NCBI GenBank assembly: GCA_028564675.1
Contig: JAOVVO010000097.1
Coordinates: 62,001-126,000 of the forward strand
Origin: Onchocerca lupi
Lineage: Eukaryota > Nematoda > Chromadorea > Rhabditida > Onchocercidae
Direction: 5' to 3'
DNA length: 64,000 nt
Shown: positions 1-11,300 of the stretch, one piece after another
Position numbering within the stretch: the stretch's first letter is position 1
Layout: every line of letters begins with the position of its first letter
Notes under the pieces: model-generated
What the model was told of the DNA's origin: nothing
The model's database searches: none
The model's input: only the letters and a program-made list of their open reading frames with translations
Made by a program: the position numbers and the translations under genes

Positions 1-604
1 CTTGTATTACTTACTATTGAATTGAACGGATGAATAAGGTGAATGAGTAGATATAGCGAGCTCCATTTTTAAACGAAGCTAATTTTATTCAATTCAGTAC
101 AGCTGTGTCATTTTAAATTGAGAATTTGTATTTCGTTTTCAGTTAATTTTTTTTCCATGACGAAAAACTCTCGCATTCTTAATTAGTGCATTTGGAAATT
201 GAAGAATTTATTTGCATGTATTTTAATATTATAAAAATTATGAGTACTTTCTCTGTGTATCGCTCATTGTCACTAAGTTGATCCATTATTCTAAATAAGA
301 CAATTTTCAGTTCGTTTCAAGATGTGCAATCATTATAAATTCCAAGCATCTTCCAGCTTTCCAATCTGAAATTACCGATAAGACGTGAAACAGCATTGCT
401 TCCCTACTCGAGAATTCTTGACAAAACTCTGATAACTTATTTTTATTGTCATTCTGCGATGAAATGTTCACTTGACCGCAAAATCAGTCACATTCTAAGC
501 CAATGGGACGTTATGGAAGACGCAATTTCATCAATTATCAGACGAAAATGAAATTGTTCATGTGCAAGCAGTCGGATAGTTGATATTACTTTGGTGGTGT
601 AGCC
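1..604. other. 5' flank of the carbonic anhydrase-related gene
   Basis: AT-rich sequence with no convincing coding exon in either strand. It should carry the promoter and 5' UTR of the gene starting at 605. No clear TATA box or spliced-leader acceptor directly before the ATG was recognised. Confidence 0.4.
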
Positions 605-3600
605 ATGACACATATCATTTTATTCTTAGCAACGTTCTATCCACAGCTAAGTGCATTGAGAATGAATGATTATCCATGGACGTATGATAACGACCTTTTC
701 GGAGGTAATTTGCACATGAGAATTGAGCAATCATGGAAATGTTTCGTCTCATTTTTTCCTTTCAAGAAACGAATTTTTAATTTGAAAATTCAATACATTT
801 CAAAGCTGAATTTTAATACAGGACCTGATTTCTGGGGTTTGCTGAGCAAAAAATGGAAGATGTGTGCAAAAGGAAAAATGCAATCACCAATAAATATCAA
901 ACCAGCATCGATTTTATTCGATCCTCGATTAAGTGATATCAAAATAGATCAGGTGCCGGTAAGTTAATTTTCGGATTTTGGTTGAAATATATGCATATTT
1001 TTGTGGAAGAATCAAATTATCTAAATTAAGCGAGATTTTATAAGCATTAATATTTTTAATGCTTAGTGCTTTATACTTCCAAAGCATTACTATAACAGAT
1101 TTAAAAAATAGACTATAAATTAAACCAAATCATAATACTAATTTTGGATTAAAATTTAAGTAAAATGAAATTTATATCAAAATGGAGCGTGGATATTTCC
1201 AATTTCTTCCAATTTGCTGCCTACATTATATGCCAGAAGAAATTTTTGAGTTCTTACTTTGACAATAAAGCGAATGAACTTGATTACTTGGTAGTTAAAC
1301 TAACTGCTTTTGGAATGATAAATTTTACATTCATTTGGATTAAAATTTGAGGAAAAGATTATGCAATTTTTTGCTTAGCAATTTACTTTTCATTTTATTT
1401 GAAATGTTCCCAATAAGAAATACCATTTCACATTGCAATCACAATAAAATGTTCAATTGTTCCAGACAACAGCTGAAATGATGAACATAGGTCAAATGCC
1501 ACGACTGCGAGCACTTTACGATGCTCATTCTTCTGTAATAAATATTACCGGTGGACCGTTACATCCTTATAAATATCGTTTACAAAGAATCGATTTTCAT
1601 TATTCAAACGATGAAATGACAGGTTCGGAGCATGCTATCGATTCACGAAACTTCCCTATGGAGGTCTTTTTTCTATTTTGAAGAACTTATATTTAAATTT
1701 ATGATTTAAAAACTTATGATTTAAATTTAAACGGTGAACTTTTAACTTTAAGTCATAAGTTTTCATATTGAAAACATTTACTGTATGTTGCAATTATAAA
1801 AATTTTAAATCAATAACTCAGTAAAATAGTTTGACCTTTCGAAAAAGTCCGTTGACAAATATAAGAACAGAAGTTTGATTGTGTCAAGCAGCAATGTATT
1901 GCTGTGGCCAGTGAAATGCAAAAAATTCCTTATCTTTTCAGATTCAACTGATAGCATACAATACTGATTTGTACGCTAATTTTACGACAGCTTTGACGTT
2001 GCCACGGGGAATCGCCGCTGTTTCGATTATCGTTTTGGTTATTTTTGAATTTCTGACGCAATTCCCTCATAATTGCAATTTTTTTTATTTCGTTTTCATT
2101 CATTTATCGAAACAGTTTTTGCAGCATTTTTTAATAGTATCATTACGATGAAGATTTGATCTTGGCTTAGTAATAGATTCATTTTAAATTACTTCTCTTA
2201 GAAAAAAAAAGAAATAACTGGTTAGATAAAATTTGCATCTCAGTGAGTAAGATTAGAGTTTCATTGTTATTAATTATTGAAAAAAGTTGCAGATTGATGA
2301 ACATACCAATGAAGAGCTATTGAAAATCACTGAATCCATTGAAAAAGTGCCTTTCAGAAGTAATGATCAGATTTCACTTCCAAATAGCTGGTCCTTCGCC
2401 ATGTGACTCTCTCTGTAGAATTTTGAATGTCCTTCTTGCGTTTATCAATTGATTGCAATTCAAGGAAGAAATTTCAGAGAGGCGAATAACCCTGCATGGA
2501 TTGAAAGTGTGGAAATTATTTCCAACCTTAATAGACTACGTGACATACGAGGGATCAATGACATCACCAGGATGTTATGAAACGGTCACATGGATTATCC
2601 TTAATCATCCAATTCATATCACTCGAACAAATGTAAACTTTTTTTGTGGGAATAGACTGGAAGAGTAAAAGAGCAGAAGAGTTCAGCATGAATGTTGGGA
2701 TTCTAGCAGAACTTATTTCTTCAATTACCTAAAAAGGACAGAAACAATATTGAATAGAAATTGGAGAGTTTAGTGATTAAATTCTCAAGAATGTTCCTTA
2801 CAAATTGTTTTGTTTAATTGAAAAATTCATATGCTGTTCTTTACCATCCCGAATAAGGGGAAATCAAGCATTTTATACGTGAAATTTCAAAATTTTATTT
2901 AATAAGTTTACAACCGAATAATTACTATGAATACATTGAAGCTAGGTGATTGGAGAAAATTACAACGGACTACTACGGAGGAAAAAGAACCCCAATATGT
3001 GGCCCCCAACTTCAGGCCTTTGCAACATTCCTATGGGCGACTAATTCGAACTAATATTATCAGTAGAGTAAGTTATCAATTTAATCTCATTTAATTTATC
3101 AAAGTTGCTCATACCATTTCTTTCATTCCAGTAACAGAATACATTTTATTATTTGCTATCATCTAAACCAAACAGCATGTAGTTGACTTCTCTCTTTCAG
3201 TCATATTGAGTTTGGTGTTTAACTAAAATCTGTTGGATATTTTTAGTTTAAAATTAGATTATTGATTGAAATTAAATACTTATGAAATCAATATGAAAAA
3301 CATTATTTCGATTTTCTGATAAGCATGCTTAAATCGACTATTGAATCAAAAAGCGCATTCATTGATTTTTAACGATCAATGTGCAGCAAGATGATGGTTG
3401 TCACTACACTTCACTCAGTTTGTCATATTTCAATTTCATTTCAATTTTAAATCATTCGTATCACTTCAACAAATTCTTTTTAGCACGCTATTATCTGAAC
3501 AAAGGATCAAAACATCACTGAACAAGAGTTTTCATGTAACCTTTGTTGAGATAATGGGAGTTAATCTTTGTTCTTCTAAAAGTTTATCGTCGAAATTGAA

Positions 3601-3816
3601 GAATTAATTTTCTTTTCAGCTATAGTTCTAATCTTAAATAATTCGAGTCACTGTTCTAGATCACTTCAATGTTCTACCCAAATATGATACAATTTTAGAT
3701 TATAATAAATATCTCAACTTATATCCAACATAATCATTTTATTTCAGAATACAAGTACGGAATGCATGCGTCACATAACGGTTTCACGATATCGCTCAAA
3801 TTTGAGAGCAACTTGA
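605..3816 (+). CDS. carbonic anhydrase-related protein (CA10/CA11-like, acatalytic), secreted
   Basis: Eight exons: 605-704, 822-958, 1466-1663, 1942-2037, 2293-2359, 2478-2632, 2942-3067, 3748-3816. All splice phases close to give 315 residues, close to the 328 of human CA10. Residues 1-18 look like a signal peptide. The alpha-carbonic anhydrase fold shows in DFWGLLSKKW and QSPINI near the N-terminus, GSEH at 132-135, YEGSMTSPGCYETVTWII in exon 6, and the CARP-type tail NFRPLQ...IRTNI in exon 7. At the zinc ligand positions I read D122, H124 and Q147, where active enzymes have three histidines; the CA10/CA11 group likewise keeps only the middle one. It should therefore not hydrate CO2. The family acts as secreted or synaptic protein ligands (known for CA10/CA11 with neurexins; inferred here). 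C. elegans has two such genes, cah-1 and cah-2, and I cannot decide between them. The exon 7 acceptor (after 2941) is weak. Confidence 0.88.
1709..1763. repeat. imperfect inverted repeat in intron 3 of the CA-related gene
   Basis: Arms 1709-1725 and 1747-1763 match at 16 of 17 positions as an inverted repeat with a 21-nt loop. It is AT-rich (AAAACTTATGA...), so it may be a chance palindrome or a remnant of a small mobile repeat. Confidence 0.5.
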
Positions 3817-3838
3817 AATTTTGGGAAAGAAAATTCTC

Positions 3839-3844
3839 AATAAA
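3839..3844 (+). terminator. poly(A) signal AATAAA of the CA-related gene
   Basis: Canonical AATAAA, 22 nt after the TGA stop at 3814-3816. The implied 3' UTR is very short, as is common in nematodes. Confidence 0.65.
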
Positions 3845-4046
3845 TCACACGAAATGTGGTTACTAATATTCTTTTAAATTATTTAATGAAATATTGATTG
3901 ATTCATTGTATCTATGTCCGTTCATTTTGTTATTTAGAATTGAATTTCAGTGAAACAAGTGGACACATAATTGATTTAGAGAAATAAAGATTTGCTATGC
4001 TTTTAAATCTTGAATTTGCATTGATAAAACACCTGGCATCAATCAA

Positions 4047-4052
4047 TTTATT
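4047..4052 (-). terminator. poly(A) signal overlapping the stop codon of the PIM-like kinase
   Basis: On the minus strand the last codons read AAA TAA A, so an AATAAA hexamer overlaps the TAA stop at 4050-4048. No other AATAAA was seen in the next 100 nt, so it is the likely 3'-end signal. Confidence 0.5.
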
Positions 4053-7000
4053 TAGAAACAATGGTAGTAATGCTGGGAGTTGCGAGTTGCTGTGGTTCAA
4101 TATTAAATATTTTTAAAAAGTTACTGTTTACATTTGCTTGTTTTTGTGGCACTTTCCGTTCTTGACAAGTTAAAGGTCTTTGCAACATTAGAGAATCATA
4201 TTTAGGTGTTGCTGCGACATTCTGAAGCCAATGTTTCCTGACCAGCCTAGAGTTCATCACTTTTTGTGGATTAGAGCATATAGGCCTGTCTGGACTGTTT
4301 GCTTGCAATACTTCCTCCTTTCCACAATTCTCCGCAGTACCATCACAAGGTGAGAATGTTTGAGTAGACGAATCTTCGTTGGGATTTTCACTTCCAATAG
4401 CTTCTTTCGACCTTCGGAAATAACACCCTCTGAAAATTGAGAGCAGTAGTAAGGAATTCAGAAGATTCTATTTGCATAATTACACTATTATCTTCAAATT
4501 AATGAAAATACTTGATATCTTCTAAAGGAGTGAAATATGATTCCGAATTCTGTGGATCAGTGCTGATCATAGAAAATGTTTCGCAAGCGGAGCAGAATAG
4601 AGAATCACTGTGCTCTGATTCTTCCATGATGGAGCTTGGACGTATCAACACATTATTATCAGTATCTTGAAAATCTCGCAAAGCGAACTTATCTGTCCGT
4701 ATATTCATTACAATGTTATCATAACTGAAATTTTGCATCACATTACTTTAAACGTTCTGCCAGGAATAAAAACTGCAAAATTCAACTAAAATCAACGATT
4801 ATAATTTCTATTCATTACTTATAAATATAGACTACTGTCTAAGCTCTTTAATTAAGATATCTATTGTGATCATCATTGTCTTTTCTTCTCGTCATATGAA
4901 ACCGATATATATTTGGCACATGAAATACTTCCAAGATATTTTGAATACCTTGAATGATGGCGGTGCTTCTTCAACGAATCAGAATTGATGGCGCTGTTGG
5001 CATGAGATGGCAATGGTCTGCAAAGTGATTATGAAGAATTCTGCAAGAAATAAAACTATAAAACTCAACCTTAAAAAGTCAAATTAATAATTAACAAGTA
5101 AAATATCTGAACAACAACAATTTAAGCAAATATTTTTGGACTGACTTTTTGATAAGCAGGAATAATTAAGGAAGTTAATTAGCATACAACAAAGCTTGGG
5201 TGTTGATGGACTTTTAGATAAAAGCGTGCAATGAAGAGAGGCATTGATTCAAAAAGAATATTGCAGAAGTGAATTTAAATTTTACATGACGGAACTATCG
5301 TGAATCGAAATACTTCTGGAAAGATTCATTTTTGCAATGAACTCATTCGTCATAGCATTTTTCTTGGCATTGGAGCTCTTTTTATCTTTCTCTTGAATCC
5401 TCTTATGTTTCAACTTGTTTGCAGCTTGTGCTTCTTTCCTTCTCTGAAAACTTTGTTGAAGTACTACTTTGAACGGTTCCGAATGCACAACAGTAGGTTG
5501 ATTCAACCATCGGTGTTTGAAAATTTCCAACAAGTCTGGTCGTCTAGATGGCGTGACTGCAAGACACTGACGCAACAGATTTTCACAATCTGCAATTAAA
5601 TGACTTTGAAGGAAATTTACTCTTTTCAACAACTTCAATCAATAATAATTCATGAAAAATGTGGTAAGCGAGAAAAATTTTAAAAGAAGAATTAACTTTA
5701 AAACTTTTCAAAGAAATCTGAGAAATCGATTTTTTCTGAAAATCAAGGCAAAAGAGATCAACATTGAATATAAATTGAACCGACCTTTTGAAATGTGTTT
5801 TGGAATCGTAAATCTGCCTAAGCAAATTTGTACTTCATTTTGAAAAGGCAAACATCCGGAAACCATGACGTATAGGACTATACCTAATGACCATACAGTT
5901 GCTTCTGATGGCATATATGTTAGGCGTTTGAACCATTCCGGTGGGCAATACGAACGGGTACCTGAAGAAATTTTAATTTTTAAACTTCCAGATGTAGTTT
6001 CTTTTATCAGAAATTTTAATAAAGTGGTTGGTGTAAATAAAAGCTATCATAACTATATTCTTTAATCCTGCAGGAGACTAGGACGTGAAGGTGTGACAGG
6101 CTTAGAATCTAACTCATTGTAGGTCTCCATGTAATGATGCATTCTTTAAAATTTTGTTTAAAGAAGGATGGTTGTTGAAAGTGGAACGATGAAAACATCT
6201 TGGAATGAAGAAAAAAACTTCATTTACATACAGCATATGTACTGTTCATATTTTAATCGCTAACATAAATGGTACTACCTCAAAAGGGGCACATATATTT
6301 GGGATCAGTTACATTCAACACTATCTGAAGAAGTTTATCCGGAAATGAATCTTAAGACAAATAAGTACGGGATCGAAGCATACGGTACCATGAAAAGATC
6401 TTGCTGCAGCAGTCATTTTAGATTTCGACCTAATATCCAATATTTAGATATTTGTAAAATATACCTTGGAATTCTTTGATACACGCCTCAGAAATGAGTG
6501 CTGCAGCTCCGAAATCCACTAGTACTGCTTCTCCCGTATGCATATTAATGATTATATTCTCATCCTATAAAAATAAATTCAGCCTTTTAATAGATTGTAC
6601 AATCAGTCACTGATATCCAAACAAAAAGAAACTATTGGTAACTGCTATTAGTATTTAATTATTAGTAATTGTTTTTTTCAGCCATCAAAAAGCGACTTAA
6701 TTTAATTTTATTATAATTTGATATTCATCATTTGATGGATATCCCCACACTGATTATAGTATAATACTAATTGCCTAGAATTGGCGAATTTATTAGACTT
6801 CAAAAAGCCTCTTTCAATAATTTTCAAACACGAAATGATAAATTTGCATGAATGATAGATAATATCTTTGCGCAAATTGAGCAATCTCTTCCTTTATTTA
6901 TTGGAAATTGATTTTTCAATTATTAAATTTGATTGTTCAAAGAAGAATTGAAGTTACAGTCGAAAATATACTTTAATATCTCGGTGGAAGATGCCATATA

Positions 7001-8379
7001 TGCTATATAACAGACAAGTTGTATTCAATATCTGTACAAATATCGATCGTGCAATATCTTCATCCAAATAACCGTAAACTGAAATGAGATCGAACAGATC
7101 CAAGCATTGCTCTGGTCGTTCCATTACTATCAGAAAGCCTTTCGAACTGTAAGTTGTTTTATTCCACTTTGGAGAAAAAATCCGAAAATTATTAGTGAAA
7201 TTAATGTATTTGTTATAAAAGTAATGAATAAATTATCAATTACCACTTGGAAGTAAATGGACAAAATATTAGAAATGACGTTATTTAATTCAAATTGACC
7301 GAAATAGCTTGCTGTATTTCATAATTTAAATATAGTTTATAATTAATTCCAAGTATAAAATAAAGACAAGTCTTTGTTTTCAGACTTTGCTCGCCAGTTT
7401 TCAAATTGACAATTTTCATGAAGATAAGTTGAGATTGATACGATAATATGTCAGACTTAAGAACTTTGGAAATTCGAAAGGATTTTTAAAATGAAAAAAA
7501 AAAAAAAAAAAAAAACGATCGTTTTAAAAACTGTTGATTTAGAAGAAATCCGTTCAAAAGGCAATGTCCTCACAATTTAACTTTATTCCTAAAAACTTAT
7601 GTAATTATTCTTAGAATTAAAGTATTTTCAAAGGTGAAATGAATGAAATACCGTACTTGGCAAACCAATCAATTAGTTGAACGACGCCCGATACATTGCG
7701 ACACATCTCCAGCAAACAAATTTCTGTTGGAATTAATTGTTTACATTTCTGCAATTTTTTTTCGCAAAATCAAATATAATAAAGTAAATATTTTTACATT
7801 TTCGATTGAAAGAAATAATTAGCAAAAATTAACGCAAGATTTAAGAAAGAATGCACATTGCATTAGTGATGACACCTCACTGCTAACGTGCAGTTCGGCC
7901 AAAAATCTTGGATTTTAAGCTTGAAATTCGGAATTGACCATTGTCCACTCTCGGACTCGTTTATGCTCAACGAATTTAACAGCAACTGGAGCACCATCTT
8001 CATTACGTTCTCCTTTATAAACAATCCCGAATCCGCCCCGACCTAGTTCCTCTAGCACTGTGTACTTCTTCCGGAATTGCTTTGCTCCATGTGCTGCAAT
8101 AAATGAATCATAATCATTTTTTGTAAAATATATGGAAATTGAATCTAAGCTTATTTGATTCTAAAATGAAAAATTTTATCTGAGTTCTATTTATGATCAA
8201 ATTTTAGTGGCAAATTTTTTCAAACATCTATATAGAGAGTATAGAAAATTCTTCATTTCGTTTTAGCAAGTGATAGAATTTAAGAACTGAAAGTTCCAAA
8301 GGAGCAAACCTTTATCGTTTAAAAAATTGATATTATAGGATATGCAATAAGTAAGATCTTGCAGTTTACGACACAGCAT
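4048..8379 (-). CDS. PIM-family serine/threonine protein kinase with long C-terminal extension
   Basis: Ten exons on the minus strand: 8379-8310, 8093-7939, 7748-7657, 7146-6972, 6564-6465, 5961-5785, 5589-5286, 5017-4949, 4724-4512, 4429-4048. All phases close, giving 578 residues. The kinase domain (about residues 34-288) has glycine loop GRGGFG (41-46), VAVK lysine K63, the PIM hinge MERPEQCLDLFD with its proline, HRDIK (160-164), DEN, DFG (181-183), GTRSYCPPEW, and VWSLGIVLY where most kinases have DVWSLG. The hinge proline and AVWSLG-type motif point to PIM, not CAMK1 or Chk. PIM kinases are constitutively active cytosolic/nuclear survival and growth kinases; C. elegans has prk-1 and prk-2. 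After the kinase comes a lysine-rich stretch, then about 220 residues of Ser/Asn/Gln-rich sequence I do not recognise. The start follows a TTTCAG acceptor, suggesting trans-splicing. If the intron after 5286 is retained, translation stops at 5284-5282 to give a 358-aa form. Confidence 0.88.
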
Positions 8380-8386
8380 GCTGAAA
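8380..8386 (-). promoter_or_regulatory. splice acceptor just before the kinase start codon (possible spliced-leader site)
   Basis: Minus strand reads TTTCAG followed by C and the ATG at 8379-8377. A consensus nematode acceptor one base before a start codon is the usual picture of spliced-leader addition. A cis-spliced non-coding first exon upstream is the alternative. Confidence 0.5.
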
Positions 8387-11300
8387 TAATAAAAAAATAA
8401 AAGAACGAATTATTTGCCTTAAAATACAACATATCGATTAACATAATGATGATTTTTAAAAAATGAAAATATTTTTTTAAAAAACAATCATCAGGATCTT
8501 GCGATAACTTTAAATGAAACTTAAAAATATATTTATTGTCGGACAAGAAAAAGATATGGAAATGAAAAAATAGAATAAATTTGTTGTGTTCATCAAAGTT
8601 GCTGAGAAAAATGTGCAGGATACAAAAAGATTCGGAGGATCATTCTGCGTGACAGAGTGAATATCTTCATAATTAAAAGAAAACGTTAAATAAGAAGTGT
8701 GAAAGTAAGTTTTGAAATAAAAATATTTTGATTTAAAAAAAGTGGGTCCATTTTTCTTCGAGAAGGATTGAGATTCTAGCCAAACAATGTGACATGTTCC
8801 GTTGACAGCGGTTAAAGATTGATGACTTAAATCAAAAGATTTCGAAAACTTTGATCTAGAAATAAGGCGTAGAATGAAGGCAAAGTTTCTAAATAAGATA
8901 AAGTAATTAAAGTTGATCAAATCTGCGATTATATTTTGCATTTGCTGTTGTTGATCAATGTCGATATTGAATATATCTGATCAAAAATCAGTCATCCTAG
9001 ATTAATCATTTTGGAAACTGTCAAGTTACAGTTTATAACTTATTCTAATAAATGAGTCAAGAAACTGCTTCATTTGAAAATATATCCTCTATTAATCAGC
9101 CACTTCATTTTAAACTCATTTCTTCAAGTCTTCCTACTTTTTTTCTTGTAATACTAACTGATTATGAAATGAAATCAATATATTAATATACAGAAAAATT
9201 ATGATGCAACTAAATTGCTTGATTTCGACAGAATAAAGATTAATAACATCAATCCATCATTTCAAAGTTTGGGCTTCAATTGCAAAATCCAATTCTAGAA
9301 GAATCTAAAAGTAATCTTGCGCGAAAATTAAAAAGAGAAAGAGAAATTTGCATGCAGATTTTTCTGCATACTTTTCTAAAAATTCTAATGAGCAATTTCA
9401 AGTAAAATCATCTGATCATAGTGAAGTCCAATATTGAATTCAATTATTTCAGTATGCTAATCTGAAATTTGATTCCGGCAATTTACCAACAGCTGTCATT
9501 ATGCTTCATTTATAAGCAGAGCATAACGGCAATAACAGGCGCGTTTAACAACGCCCATTTTCATTTTCCGATGTGGATAAGAATTAGAATGAAAAAATTC
9601 CAATTAATTTAAAATCTTGTTTATAGTTTTGAAAACAGAGAAACCAGCGTATTCTAATCCTCAAATATGTCATGCATTGTGCATGCAGCATGCAAATAGG
9701 GTAAAATTCGTAATAGATCAACAGAAAGGGTATAGGTCACAGTTTGTTCAATGAATATTTACCAATAGTTTGCAGGATTACGAATTAGTTCGATGTGTTT
9801 ATTAATCATTATTATCTTTCATATCGATAAGAGAGATAGTGATTGGTTGTACAAGCAAGAAGCGAGAAATAAAAAGATATGCACTTATGAGATTCCTTTC
9901 TTGGCTGAGCCAAAACTTAGCTCACTGGTTACTTTTGTTTGCTTAGCGAATGATGCAAAAAAAACTTCTCAACAAGAAGTTTGAACCAAATCAATAAGAG
10001 CTAATAACTGCAACAAAAGAAAAAGTCTGACATAATGGAAGGAATGTTCCAACTTAAGAGTTATTATAACATTTGCATAGAAACTGGACATTTACTTATC
10101 AACCCAAATCCATAAGTATTACTCATCCTTGTCTCTCTTCCATTTCTTCTTTCATCCCTAATCGGTGCTTCTTTTAGATTCTACACAATATAACGGAGCC
10201 TTTGACTTGTCTGGAACAAGTTCATTGTGAAGTATGAAGTAGAAATACTGAAAGAACAAGTAAAAAAATAATAAACCAAATATTTAATAATCCATCGATT
10301 GACTCCTGATTTGCATATTCTAAAGATCATTAGATCACTAGTGATGTGAAACGAGAGAAATGGAAAGAGTGATGAATGTGCTTTTTGCAAAGTACAGCAA
10401 TACAAATATACATTTAACAAAGTTTCATGTTTAAATATTGAGAGGTATTTGCCAAGCTCAGGTAAGCTCAAGTAAATGAGATTCAAAATGCCATCATCAC
10501 CTATCACTTATAACTGCTGCTGTTTAACTCACTACATTGGCTGGAGAGAATTCACAACAAAAGATTCTCAAGTTTAAATTTTGAGAACAGATATCACGTG
10601 ACAAATTGAAAAAAAAAAAAAGAACCGGTTGAAGATATCAAAAAATTTTGAATTCAAGTCATTTTCGAAGCAAATTCATTTTCAAGGAAAAATCGATATT
10701 TTGAAAAACAATAATAAAATCAGTTTTAAAATTGAATGAAAAATTAAATACTGAAATTCCTCTTTAGCTGACTTTCAAATTCAAAGCATTAAGTATTTCA
10801 ATTGTTGTGACATGAAATCAAATACTAGCTGAGATTATTTACAAAAATCGCATGCACCTTTTAAGTGATGCAATGACAGTTAGTTTGTTAATCCATTAAA
10901 TTTTAGCATTGAATGTATTTGAGAATGAATTTGAAGAATAGTTATCATTAAAACTTTTTTCTCAAACTTTTTTTTTTCGAAATTTATTATTTTTAGATTC
11001 GTCATATTAAAACTTAATGATGTTTTTATTATATAGGAAAGCGCCATTAAAATTTACGAGTTCTTAATGAAAAAATTGTTCACAGCAAGATTATCATCTT
11101 TTGCTTACAGCTAAAAAACAAAAGCTTTCACTTGGCTTTCAATGTGAAAATAATTTCTTTTCTTCATATTATGAAGTTTGCACGGAATATCGATTTCATA
11201 AGAATTGATCTTTCTTTAAATATTCATTTTAATTATAATTCCTTACAATAAAAGAACGATAACGTACGGTTAAAATATTAGAAAAAGCGCTTCTAAATGC

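Noticed and set aside
5282..5284. TAA as the normal stop of the kinase
   Set aside because: A donor at 5285-5284 removes it, and three further exons continue the frame with matching phases; kept only as a possible intron-retention form.
5300..5599. 99-codon plus-strand open frame
   Set aside because: It is the antisense shadow of the PIM kinase exon 5589-5286.
8510..8941. 143-codon minus-strand open frame
   Set aside because: Low-complexity Phe/Ser/Ile-rich translation, no motif, no phase-consistent splice partners; not a first exon of the kinase, which has a better one at 8379-8310.
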